A DNA stretch of 64,000 nt, from positions 151,038-215,037 of the forward strand of contig JAJYYR010000002.1 in NCBI GenBank assembly GCA_021800805.1. The letters are read 5' to 3'. Below are positions 54,452 through 62,459 of this stretch, piece after piece. The notes beneath the pieces were generated by a model. The model saw only the letters and a program-made list of their open reading frames with translations. It was not told the origin of the DNA and searched no databases. The stretch is from a bacterium. GTDB taxonomy: Bacteria; SZUA-79; Acidulodesulfobacterales; Acidulodesulfobacteraceae. Position numbers and translations under genes: made by a program. Each line of letters starts with the position of its first letter. The stretch's first letter is position 1.

Positions 54452-54940
54452 TTATTTTAAGTCCATTCTGATTTTTCCTCTCTGACCATGCCCTTCGCTT
54501 AAAGTAACCTCAAAATATTTTAATGGATTAAACATTTCTTTGTTTTTTAAATCTAAAGCAAGTTCATTTGCAAAATAAACGGTTAAATCTTCTATATTGA
54601 GAGAAGGACTTTTTATTTTAAAAATATCGGCCTTTGGTATGAGATAAAGTTTATTGTTTATCTCTATTCTGTAATGCAAATCTTCTACCGTAACCTTCTG
54701 AACGCTTTCGGGATAATCCGCTACCAAAATTTTATCTTCAAACGTGGAGCATATTCTTTTAACGACGGCTTTTAAGTTATACAAATGAACTATTCTTCTC
54801 TTGTCGTCGAACTCTCCGTCAACCAGCACATCGACGTAATGAAAATGCGGGTGTATCCGCGAACAGTCGCCCCTGCCAGGCACTATATGCATACATTCAA
54901 AAGTTAAACCGGCTTCTTTGCCTATAAGCTCAACAATCAT
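54452..54940 (-). CDS. 6-pyruvoyl-tetrahydropterin synthase/QueD-family protein
   Basis: The 162-residue protein has the zinc and active-site pattern of the T-fold pterin enzymes: H18, then C26-x3-H30-x-H32 in GDCSRIHPHFHYVDV, with an extra H34. QueD and PTPS act on dihydroneopterin triphosphate, giving deazaguanine or biopterin precursors. No other queuosine or folate gene is near; it is set between a MoaA-like and a MobA-like gene. A role in a modified pterin or in the molybdoenzyme cofactor is inference. Confidence 0.78.
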   Translation of the reverse strand: MIVELIGKEAGLTFECMHIVPGRGDCSRIHPHFHYVDVLVDGEFDDKRRIVHLYNLKAVVKRICSTFEDKILVADYPESVQKVTVEDLHYRIEINNKLYLIPKADIFKIKSPSLNIEDLTVYFANELALDLKNKEMFNPLKYFEVTLSEGHGQRGKIRMDLK

Positions 54941-54961
54941 AATAATCTTTAACCTCTTAAG

Positions 54962-55807
54962 TTATTCGTAAAGAAAATTTTTAAGGACGCCGTTCGGCAA
55001 AAGTCTTAAGCCTCCGCATCTTTCGCCGGAAGATTCGCCGACATCGTTCACGTTCTTACAAAGAGTGATTTTAGACCCCTTTATTTTAAAAAACTGCCTG
55101 TCGTTTGATGCGCCCGCCTTAAATTCCAAACCGCCTTTTTGTAAAGTTTTATAGGGTTCCGAATAATATTTTGAATAAAAAGGCTTAACCGTTTTATTGG
55201 ACATCTCTATAAACTGCAAATCAAATCCATTTTCCACGCAATAATTTATCATATTTTGCAAACATTTTTTGCTCGTATTTAAACTTTTTAATAAAAGATT
55301 ATTTATTTCAACGATATACCCGTTTCTTTTCAGCATATTAAGCCCCGCAATAACCTCTCCAAGCAAATTTTTGCCCGTTATATATTTATAAACGGCGGGG
55401 TCTAAAGTATCGAGGCTGACCGATACTTTGCTTATTATATTAGGACTCAAATCTTTAATTCTTTTTTTAATGAGAGTGCCGTTGGTAGTGATAAGAAGCT
55501 CCACATCGGCTATATGCTTTATTTTATATAAAAGATTTTTTAAATCTTCATACAGCAGCGGTTCTCCTCCGGTAATTTTTACTTTTTTAAGACCAAATTC
55601 CTTTAATAAATATATGGTGTTAATTATGTCCCCGGTTTGAATGACTGAAGGCATTTTTTTAGATATTCCTTCATTATGGCAGTAAAAACAGCGCTCGTTG
55701 CATTTGCTTATTAAAGACACCCTTAAAGACGGAACTCTAAATTCAAATCTTCCACGGTTAAATTCGTATTCTTTATCGTTAAACATTTTGAATAGATATG
55801 GCTTCAT
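54962..55807 (-). CDS. MoaA-like radical SAM protein, shortened
   Basis: The radical SAM cluster ligands are C36, C40 and C43 (CNERCFYCHNEG), with GGEP near 81 and a core closely like MoaA, the GTP 3',8-cyclase. The auxiliary-cluster region differs: C250 and C264 are present, but the position of the third Cys (14 after C264) is F278, and the protein stops at 281. The ~40-50-residue tail with the GG end essential in MoaA is missing. It may be a divergent MoaA or act on another substrate. The next gene starts 22 bases on. Confidence 0.8.
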   Translation of the reverse strand: MKPYLFKMFNDKEYEFNRGRFEFRVPSLRVSLISKCNERCFYCHNEGISKKMPSVIQTGDIINTIYLLKEFGLKKVKITGGEPLLYEDLKNLLYKIKHIADVELLITTNGTLIKKRIKDLSPNIISKVSVSLDTLDPAVYKYITGKNLLGEVIAGLNMLKRNGYIVEINNLLLKSLNTSKKCLQNMINYCVENGFDLQFIEMSNKTVKPFYSKYYSEPYKTLQKGGLEFKAGASNDRQFFKIKGSKITLCKNVNDVGESSGERCGGLRLLPNGVLKNFLYE

Positions 55808-55831
55808 TAAAAACTTTTATTATTTTATTAT

Positions 55832-57115
55832 TTATAAAATTTCGTAATCGTTTAACGTCACCGATATAACGCTTCCTGTCTCTAAAACGGTTATTTCCTC
55901 TTCCATAACAAAACTGCCGTCCGCCTGTATCATAGGACTCAAAGACCTTGCGGCGGACGGGGGCTTGGGCGCAGGTATTACAGATGCCGATAGAAAACCG
56001 TTTTCTTTTGCCAGCTTTACTTGAAAATATTTCCTCACGCCTTTTTCTTTTGAAACGCTATATTTTAAAACTGCCTGAACGGAAGGGTATCTTTTATATA
56101 TGTTTTTGGCATTCGTCATTTTCTGTATAGTCGGTCTAACAAAAAGATCGAAAGTTATCAGAACGGAATACGGCCATCCCGCCAGTGCAAAAATCGGAGT
56201 TCCTGCGTTTAAAACCCCGAATGAAGTAGGTTTCCCCGGAACGAGCTTTACTCCGTGAAACAATAATCTGCCGATTTTTTCGACTGCCGAAGGAATTAAA
56301 TCGTAAAAATTGGTAATTTCTTTATTTTCTAAAACTAAAAAGCTGGCGCCGGTTCCGCCCGTCGAAATTAACAGGTCGTATTTATTGGAATCGTCCGCCG
56401 TTTTTAAAATTTCGACCAATTTTTCCAACTTATCCTCGACTACCCCTACAACCTCGGGAACTCCCCCTGCATCTTTTATTAAAGATTTAAGCACGGTCGT
56501 ATTTATATCGTAAATTTTACCGGGGGCCAGTTCCTCTCCGGGTGAGGCTAATTCGTTTCCACCGGATAATATTCCTATTACCGGCTTTTTATATACGGGC
56601 ACCGAACTTAAACCGATACCGGATAAAGCCGCAATATCGCAGAATCTTATCCTATGTCCCTTACGCAGTAATATTTCGCCATTTTTAATGTCGTCTCCTA
56701 TGGGGGAAATATAAGAGCCTTTTTCAATCGTTTTTTTATAAATCATTTGCCCACCGGAATATTCTTCGGCATCTTCTATTAATACGACGGCGTCGGCATT
56801 TGGAGGGATAGGCGCTCCGGTAGTTACAAAAGCGGCTTCTCCGGAGTCCAAAGGCGCAATATCTTTTGAATATCCGGCGGTAATTTGGCTTTTAACTTTA
56901 AATGTTTCTATTTTTCTTTCGGAAAAGTCGGAAAACATTAAAGCGAATCCGTCAACGGCTGACCTTCTAAACGGAGGAATGTCGGTATCAGGTATTATAT
57001 CTTCCGATACAATCCTCCCGAGACTGTCCTCTGCCGGTATATTTTCGGAGGCGGTTATCTTTTTAATATTTGCTTCGGCTGTATTTAATAATCTCCCGGC
57101 AGTTTTATCACGCAT
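55832..57115 (-). CDS. moeA: Molybdopterin molybdenumtransferase MoeA
   Basis: MoeA inserts molybdate (or tungstate in some anaerobes) into molybdopterin. The 427-residue protein has DIPPFRRSAVDGFAL (about 40-54), TTGAPIPPNADAVV (about 92-105), ILSGGNELASPGE (about 180-192), and a MoCF-type STGGTGAS near 253 followed by PGKPTSFG near 290. All four MoeA domains can be traced. Within the active-site STGGTGAS the usual following SxGD-type residues are SFLVLEN, so it is somewhat divergent. It is separated from the upstream gene by a strong terminator. Confidence 0.9.
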   Translation of the reverse strand: MRDKTAGRLLNTAEANIKKITASENIPAEDSLGRIVSEDIIPDTDIPPFRRSAVDGFALMFSDFSERKIETFKVKSQITAGYSKDIAPLDSGEAAFVTTGAPIPPNADAVVLIEDAEEYSGGQMIYKKTIEKGSYISPIGDDIKNGEILLRKGHRIRFCDIAALSGIGLSSVPVYKKPVIGILSGGNELASPGEELAPGKIYDINTTVLKSLIKDAGGVPEVVGVVEDKLEKLVEILKTADDSNKYDLLISTGGTGASFLVLENKEITNFYDLIPSAVEKIGRLLFHGVKLVPGKPTSFGVLNAGTPIFALAGWPYSVLITFDLFVRPTIQKMTNAKNIYKRYPSVQAVLKYSVSKEKGVRKYFQVKLAKENGFLSASVIPAPKPPSAARSLSPMIQADGSFVMEEEITVLETGSVISVTLNDYEIL

Positions 57116-57128
57116 ATTTTAATTTATA

Positions 57129-57166
57129 AAAATACGGCTTCAGATTTAAACCTGAAGCCGTATTTT
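57129..57166. terminator. Bidirectional-type terminator between the 81-residue gene and moeA
   Basis: Perfect 15-bp arms AAAATACGGCTTCAG (57129-57143) and its reverse complement (57152-57166) around an 8-base loop, with A/T runs at the stem base on both sides. It lies 11 bases after the stop of the 81-residue gene, so moeA and the genes after it may have a separate or attenuated transcript. Confidence 0.8.
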
Positions 57167-57176
57167 GGTTTAAAAA

Positions 57177-57422
57177 TTAGAAGTATGGTTCTATCGGATA
57201 TGTTTTAATACCCGATTTTTTAATCAAACTCAAGGCATTGCTTTCATCTTTAAGGCCGACGAATATTGTTGCATGATATGGAGTTACGCTCGCAACATTC
57301 CTGCCTAAGATATGAATATCCGCTTTTTTAAGAATTTCCTCCGCCTTATCGAAATCGCCGTTTATATATTCGACCCTTATCGGCGCATTATAAACGGTCC
57401 CTGCGGCTAATACATCTGCCAT
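57177..57422 (-). CDS. 81-residue protein of unknown function
   Basis: The start ATG at 57420-57422 follows a GGAGG site; a start 27 bases further upstream is possible but has none. The sequence (MADVLAAGTVYNAPI...) alternates short beta strands and helices in a ferredoxin-like/ACT-like rhythm, ending SGIKTYPIEPYF. It has no cysteines. It lies between the ferredoxin subunit of the molybdoenzyme and a terminator, so it belongs to the enzyme operon and may be an assembly or regulatory protein. No family is recognised. Confidence 0.65.
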   Translation of the reverse strand: MADVLAAGTVYNAPIRVEYINGDFDKAEEILKKADIHILGRNVASVTPYHATIFVGLKDESNALSLIKKSGIKTYPIEPYF

Positions 57423-57469
57423 AAAAACCTCCGTATTTTTTAAATTCAATATATGCTAAAAATTTATAA

Positions 57470-58123
57470 TCAACCGACTTTAACAGAATTTTCCGTATCG
57501 TTAGCCGAAGAAGTCCCTAAAGGCGTATGGGGAGTAATAAACCCAAATAGATGCTCGGTTAATTTTCTGGCCGTTTTCTCCCTGTCGATCGTGGATATCC
57601 TGTTTATATTTCCAAACCAAAGCGCATCCGTCGAGCATAACGTAACGCATGCAGGCAAAAGCCCTTCGTCAATCCTGTGTTTGCAATAATCGCATTTTGT
57701 CACCTTTCCCGTCGCCTCGTTAAACTGGGGCGATCCGAAAGGACAGGCATGTATGCATGATTTGCAACCTATGCAAGTATTGGGATCGTTAAATACTATT
57801 CCGTCCGCCCTTTTTTGCATAGAGCCGGTAGGACAGGCTTTTACGCATGCCGCATCGTCGCAGTGAAAACAGTTCATAGGAAGATAAACAGTTTTTAACT
57901 GCCCTTTTTTAACAAAATAAGGACCTACTTGTATAACCCTCATCCTGCGGGGTCCGACGGGCAGGTTATGTTCTTTTTTACAGGACACTTCGCAGGACAT
58001 ACAGCCTATACACCTGTCCGTATTTACCTTCATTGAATATTTTGGAGTAGATGATTTTAAAGTGATACGGGATGCCCTTTCCTCTCCAAGATGAAATCTA
58101 TCGAATCCGTATTCCGAAGACAT
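57470..58123 (-). CDS. Ferredoxin-type beta subunit of the molybdoenzyme
   Basis: The 217-residue protein is DmsB/PsrB/NrfC-like, with motifs for four 4Fe-4S clusters: CIGCMSCEVSCKKEH, NCFHCDDAACVKACP, CIGCKSCIHACPFGS and KCDYCKHRIDEGLLPACVTLC. No Tat or Sec signal is present. It follows the catalytic subunit gene and should receive electrons from its N-terminal cluster. No membrane anchor gene (DmsC/PsrC) is adjacent. The start has a clear AGGAG site. Confidence 0.9.
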   Translation of the reverse strand: MSSEYGFDRFHLGEERASRITLKSSTPKYSMKVNTDRCIGCMSCEVSCKKEHNLPVGPRRMRVIQVGPYFVKKGQLKTVYLPMNCFHCDDAACVKACPTGSMQKRADGIVFNDPNTCIGCKSCIHACPFGSPQFNEATGKVTKCDYCKHRIDEGLLPACVTLCSTDALWFGNINRISTIDREKTARKLTEHLFGFITPHTPLGTSSANDTENSVKVG

Positions 58124-58143
58124 ATTTATGCTCCTATTTTATT

Positions 58144-58168
58144 GGGGACGGATTTCAAATCCGTCCCC
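58144..58168. repeat. Inverted repeat between molybdoenzyme subunit genes
   Basis: The arms GGGGACGGATTT and its reverse complement (58144-58155, 58157-58168) are perfect around a single central base. It lies between the catalytic subunit stop and the ferredoxin start. There is no T-run on the coding strand, so a processing, stability or differential-expression hairpin is more likely than a terminator. Confidence 0.65.
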
Positions 58169-58197
58169 TTTATTATTTATTATATATTTATATTTTT

Positions 58198-60741
58198 TTA
58201 ATATTTGCGAATGTCGCACGAGTCGGGCGTGCATTCCACCGGTTCTTTAAAATTAACTAGCTTTTTCCAGCCGATGCTCAATTCGTGATATTCTTTCCAG
58301 TGGTCTTTCCATTTTCCGACGATAACGTTTTTATCCTGATGTTTCGGGTCCCATACTTCGGGGAATTTTTTCTGTAAAAATTCCAATGTATTTTTGGAAA
58401 CAGTTTCAGGATCCGGATCGCCTTTTTTGTAAACTCTGCAAAGAACAGCTTTAAACTGTATCTGTCCGTAAACTGGATCCTTGATTATATCGTCTATTAC
58501 GGTATTTATAGATTCATAAGGATGAAACGGCTGATACCTGTCAAATCCAAAGTTTGCCCATATTCCGTCTTCCGGAACCATCTCCGTTACCCATGCCGGA
58601 CCTTCAACCCACCCCCTGTCGTTTTCTACGATAACCATATCGCCGTCTTCTATTCCCATAACAGCCGCGGTAGCGGGATTTATTTCTATATTTCTGTCCG
58701 GTTCGAGTTCGTCGTTCCACGGCCACCAGTGTCCGCCTTCATGAAACGACTGCGCTATACGGGTGGTATTTAAAACCAGCGGATATTTCTTTGCTCTTTC
58801 GAAATTGCCTATAGGAGATTCGGAACCTTCGACCTGAGTCGGAACTTTATACCAGCCGATTTTTTCTAAAGCATCCGAAGCAATTTCTATTTTACCGGAA
58901 GGCGTGGGGAATCTATTGTCGGACTCGGGATAATTTTCGCCTTCTTTATACATTATCCATTTTCCCCTTAAAACAGCCTCGTCGTCTTGAAATACCGCAT
59001 CTTCTTTAGACATTACCGGCCACATTAATCCCCCCTTCGGATTTTTCTCAGGATTAAGAAGCTCATAGGTAATACCTCTCGTGAGCGGCTCCTGCTCATT
59101 AAAGAAATCGGTCATCTTAATTTCGTTAACCATGCCTTTTTCGGGACCGTCTTTGTAATAACCCCATGGGTTAAATTCGACTTTATCGAAGTGTCCCGCG
59201 TGTCCTTTGAGCCTTTTTGCAAGACCGTCGAAAACGTCTATATCCGCTCTGTGTTCATGCTGATAAGGTATTATTTTATTGTGCCACTGGATAAGCCTGT
59301 TGTTACCGTGATGACAGACGCTGTCCGTTTCGACGGAAATTGCTATCGGAAAAGCTACGTGGCTGAACATATACGTATGATTAGGGTATATAGAAAGATG
59401 GATATTTATTATATTCCTCTTCATAGCTTCTTCCATCTTCCACGAGTTGGGAAACTGCGGCAGATGGTCGCCGTTCCAAATAATGCCTTTAACCGGATAC
59501 GGCTTCTCATACATCATCGCGTTTATAATGCACGGAACGGAACTGTCTCCCCATGATATTAATTTATCCGTTATCTGGGGTCTTTTAAAATCAGGCAGAA
59601 CTTTTAAATCGTTGCCGTAATTTAACGGAGGACGGCAGTTATGAAGCCAGTTCCAGCCTCCACCCTTAACGCCTATGGAACCGGTGAGCGCCAGAAGAGC
59701 CGCTATAGACCTGTTGACATTGTTTGAGTTATATATCTGGGCAGTGCCTAAATTACCCGTCACGGATGCAGGTCTTGCCGAACCGAATCTTCTTGCCGCC
59801 TCGATAATCATTTCTTTCGGAACGTAGGTAAGCTTCTCCGCCCTTTCCGGAGTCCATTGCGCGCACTCTTTGGAATACTCTTCGAATCCAGTAACCCATT
59901 TATCTACGAATTCTTTATTATAAAGTTTTTCTTTGATAATTATATTTCCCATAGCAAGAAATAATACGGCATCCGAACCGGAGCGTATTCTCATGCCGAT
60001 GTCGCATTTAGACAGCGTCGCATTGAAGCGCGGGTCAACCCCTATTAAAAATGCGCCGTTATCCCTCGCATCGAGAAGGTGCGTCATAGTAATCGTTTCC
60101 TGCGCCGCCATATTTGTTCCTACGACAAGAATGCATTTTGAATTTTTCCAATCCTGCGTCGGATTCATAAGCCTGCCCAGCCCTTTTGCCCCAAAAACAT
60201 AATTCATAGACACGCCCGGACTTTCGCAGCAGATAGGACCTTGACCGTAAACGTTGGGAGTGCCGAAAATTCTGCCGAACCTCGCTCCTCCTTCTTTATT
60301 TCCAAATGAAGATCTTCCGGTTCTAAAAACGGTAAGAGCTTCGGGACCATATTCATTGTGTAGTTTAATGAGTTTTTCGGCGGCAAAATCAAGCGCATCG
60401 TCCCATGAAACTCTTTTGAAATCATCGGTCAAAGATTTTCTCATCATAGGATAGTGAACTCTCAGCGGGTCATACCACCATTGAATCTGTCCAACGCCTT
60501 TAGAGCAAAGACCGCCCCTGTTCTGCGGATGTTCGGCATCGCCCATTACATCCACTATTTTACCGTCTTTTAAAAATATTTTGAGACCGCACCCGCTCTC
60601 GCACATATTAGTGCAGGTCGAATAGCGCACGGTGTCGTAATCCTTTGACGATTCCTGAGGACGATGGTCAGGCTTTATTTTCATAAGCCTGTTATCTTTT
60701 ACCCGCAGGAATTTCTCGTTTTTTAGCTCCTCAAAATCCAT
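58198..60741 (-). CDS. Cytoplasmic molybdopterin (bis-MGD) oxidoreductase, catalytic subunit
   Basis: This 847-residue member of the DMSO reductase superfamily has an N-terminal 4Fe-4S site at C43, C47, C51 and C79. A Cys pair C171-C172 in GQGPICCESPGVS lies where the Mo/W ligand is expected; the His and Arg that follow it in formate dehydrogenases are absent. The C-terminal molybdopterin dinucleotide-binding domain begins near 640 (VLNTTRIAQSFHEGGHWWPW). The N-terminus shows no twin-arginine signal, so it acts in the cytoplasm. A GGAGG site precedes the ATG. Substrate is unknown; sulfur-compound, formate-like or hydratase chemistry cannot be told apart. Confidence 0.88.
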   Translation of the reverse strand: MDFEELKNEKFLRVKDNRLMKIKPDHRPQESSKDYDTVRYSTCTNMCESGCGLKIFLKDGKIVDVMGDAEHPQNRGGLCSKGVGQIQWWYDPLRVHYPMMRKSLTDDFKRVSWDDALDFAAEKLIKLHNEYGPEALTVFRTGRSSFGNKEGGARFGRIFGTPNVYGQGPICCESPGVSMNYVFGAKGLGRLMNPTQDWKNSKCILVVGTNMAAQETITMTHLLDARDNGAFLIGVDPRFNATLSKCDIGMRIRSGSDAVLFLAMGNIIIKEKLYNKEFVDKWVTGFEEYSKECAQWTPERAEKLTYVPKEMIIEAARRFGSARPASVTGNLGTAQIYNSNNVNRSIAALLALTGSIGVKGGGWNWLHNCRPPLNYGNDLKVLPDFKRPQITDKLISWGDSSVPCIINAMMYEKPYPVKGIIWNGDHLPQFPNSWKMEEAMKRNIINIHLSIYPNHTYMFSHVAFPIAISVETDSVCHHGNNRLIQWHNKIIPYQHEHRADIDVFDGLAKRLKGHAGHFDKVEFNPWGYYKDGPEKGMVNEIKMTDFFNEQEPLTRGITYELLNPEKNPKGGLMWPVMSKEDAVFQDDEAVLRGKWIMYKEGENYPESDNRFPTPSGKIEIASDALEKIGWYKVPTQVEGSESPIGNFERAKKYPLVLNTTRIAQSFHEGGHWWPWNDELEPDRNIEINPATAAVMGIEDGDMVIVENDRGWVEGPAWVTEMVPEDGIWANFGFDRYQPFHPYESINTVIDDIIKDPVYGQIQFKAVLCRVYKKGDPDPETVSKNTLEFLQKKFPEVWDPKHQDKNVIVGKWKDHWKEYHELSIGWKKLVNFKEPVECTPDSCDIRKY

Positions 60742-60784
60742 TATTTACCTCCATTTTTAAATTTTATATTTTGTGTTTTATATT

Positions 60785-61663
60785 TTATATGCAGTATTTT
60801 TGCACCGTTTCGGCATTATTACCGTTGCCGGCTTTATCTCCGCCGGATATTAAATCTCCGCACCCGTCCATACCGAATAAAAATCCTATAAACTCCGTCA
60901 AACCTATTATAGGAGCAAAAATATTAAGGTCGGATAAATCAATACCGTCGCTTATATTTTTTTCACACATTGAACATATCGCCAGTATATAATCCGAACC
61001 GATTTCGTCCGCTTTTTTATTGATTAATTTGAAAAATCCATCGACGGCGTTGATATTTTCTATCCTTTTGGAACGAACGGGGGTGGTGTTCCTAATCTTC
61101 TCCCCGCCGCAACATTCGCCGAAAAGATTAACCTCCGCCCCGAGAAGATTTAATATATTTTTAAAACGGTTAATATTTTCATTATTGTGATAACATCCGG
61201 TATAAAGCAGTATAGAACTGCCGTTTATATTTTTTGAGGCATTATTAAAAAGCCGTCTTTCCGTATCGGGGTCTGCGATAATATCTAAAAGGTGGACTGC
61301 TCCGGTTGAACCGGCTTTTGTTTCTTTAAGGTTTGCATTGAAAGGCTCGAGACTGTAATCGGCTTGATTTTTGAACATCGAATCGGAATTGATTATTTTA
61401 ACCGCTTCGTTTATCTGCCTAACGCATACTTGACAGCCCGAATATAGAAAATTTCCGCCTTTTTGCTGGGACATTCCGAGGTTTCTAAGGGGCATTACAA
61501 CTTTATTGAAAAAATCAGGCTTATAGTGTGAAGGCGGCGCGGCGCAACAATTCCATTCCAACACTGAACGCGCCTCAAAACCCAACCTTTCTAATATTTC
61601 CTCCGATTGTCTTTTATTTTGAGAATCTACACAGCCCGGAAAATACGTAATATATTTTTTCAA
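60785..61663 (-). CDS. HdrB-like CCG-domain protein
   Basis: This 292-residue protein with two CCG domains has all ligands: YFPGCVDSQ, WNCCAAPPS and GCQVCVRQ in the first; LYTGCYHNN, GECCGGEK and CSMCEKN in the second. The start is a TTG at 61661-61663 giving MKKYITYFPGC; only a weak AGG lies upstream. Divergent from HdrB at 14217. As first gene before the molybdoenzyme it could provide a disulfide- or thiol-handling electron site, as in Hdr or TfrB-like enzymes. The C-terminal ~25 residues are Gly/Asn-rich. Confidence 0.83.
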   Translation of the reverse strand: MKKYITYFPGCVDSQNKRQSEEILERLGFEARSVLEWNCCAAPPSHYKPDFFNKVVMPLRNLGMSQQKGGNFLYSGCQVCVRQINEAVKIINSDSMFKNQADYSLEPFNANLKETKAGSTGAVHLLDIIADPDTERRLFNNASKNINGSSILLYTGCYHNNENINRFKNILNLLGAEVNLFGECCGGEKIRNTTPVRSKRIENINAVDGFFKLINKKADEIGSDYILAICSMCEKNISDGIDLSDLNIFAPIIGLTEFIGFLFGMDGCGDLISGGDKAGNGNNAETVQKYCI

Positions 61664-61705
61664 TAATATTAAACCTATATTTTATTTTCTTAGACAAAAA
61701 ATTCC

Positions 61706-61725
61706 TTGAAAAATTAATTTTTCAA
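61706..61725. promoter_or_regulatory. 20-bp palindrome in the leader of the molybdoenzyme operon
   Basis: The arms TTGAAAAATT and AATTTTTCAA form a perfect palindrome about 40 bases upstream of the TTG start and downstream of the predicted promoter. An operator or mRNA hairpin is possible, but its AT-richness lowers significance. Confidence 0.4.
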
Positions 61726-61762
61726 ATTTTAAAAATCAAGGCAATACTTATGAGGTTATTAT

Positions 61763-61792
61763 ATTTTAGTATAAAGGGGGGGATTAAATCAA
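61763..61792 (-). promoter_or_regulatory. Probable promoter of the molybdoenzyme operon
   Basis: Minus-strand TTGATT (61787-61792) and TAAAAT (61763-61768), spacer 18, with a run of seven C inside the spacer. The start would be about 90 bases upstream of the first gene. Confidence 0.45.
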
Positions 61793-61936
61793 GAACTTTT
61801 TTATGTATCGGTTGAAAATATAACATTGTTATTTTTAATAAACGTTTTAACGGAGCCGGCAAACGCTTACATACAAACAGTCGTGAAAGATAAAATAATA
61901 CGGATGCGATAAAAGAATATTGCTAACTATAAGAAG

Positions 61937-61990
61937 TGGTGCCGAGAGGCGGAATCGAACCGTCGACACGAGGATTTTCAGTCCTCTGCC
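61937..61990 (-). pseudogene. 3' fragment of a tRNA-Phe gene
   Basis: The minus strand reads GGCAGAGGACTGAAAATCC followed by a T-arm with GGTTCGATTCC, then TCTCGGCACCA. This gives a complete anticodon arm (anticodon GAA, phenylalanine), variable loop, T-arm and acceptor 3' strand with CCA. Upstream, the D-arm and 5' acceptor strand are absent and replaced by AT-rich sequence. Such 3' tRNA pieces are typical of attachment sites left by integrating elements. Confidence 0.75.
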
Positions 61991-62057
61991 ATGACTTTTA
62001 ACCTATTAATTTTATTAATCAATTTTAACGACATTATTTTTTGTAGTGGTTTTTGAA

Positions 62058-62386
62058 TTATTTTTGTCCCGTAGGATGTAAAAGATCTAAAAGCCTTTCA
62101 TTATATTTATTCATTAATTCCACCTTATCGTCAAGATGTGCTATGCCCGATTTAAGTTCCGCCTTAACGGAATCTATTTTTTCGTCAAGAGCGTCGATTT
62201 TAGTATCTACTTTTTCGTCTAACGCCGTAATTTTAGTATCCATCTTTTCGTCAAGATGTTTAATATCTGCTTTTAATTCGGATTTAAGAATCTTTTAGTA
62301 TTTAACGCCTTTATCTCGCCTTTTATTTCGTTTAATTGGGCGTTAAAAACCGTTCCAACGATTTCATAAAAGATTCTACTCCTCAC
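62058..62386 (-). pseudogene. Frameshifted coiled-coil protein gene
   Basis: The downstream part encodes a heptad coiled coil with repeats like MDTKITALDEKVDTKIDAL, ending LLDLLHPTGQK. In another frame just upstream lies FYEIVGTVFNAQLNEIKGEI, which continues the same helix. The two join if one A is restored in the run of four at 62293-62296. A GTG at 62386 could have been the start. No function is known; small proteins of this kind are often associated with mobile or repeat-rich regions. Confidence 0.55.
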
Positions 62387-62459
62387 AAACTCTTTCGCTT
62401 CGCTTCAAGAGTATTGTTTCGGGTTTTCGTCCGCCTTCGGAATAATATTAATTTTAACC

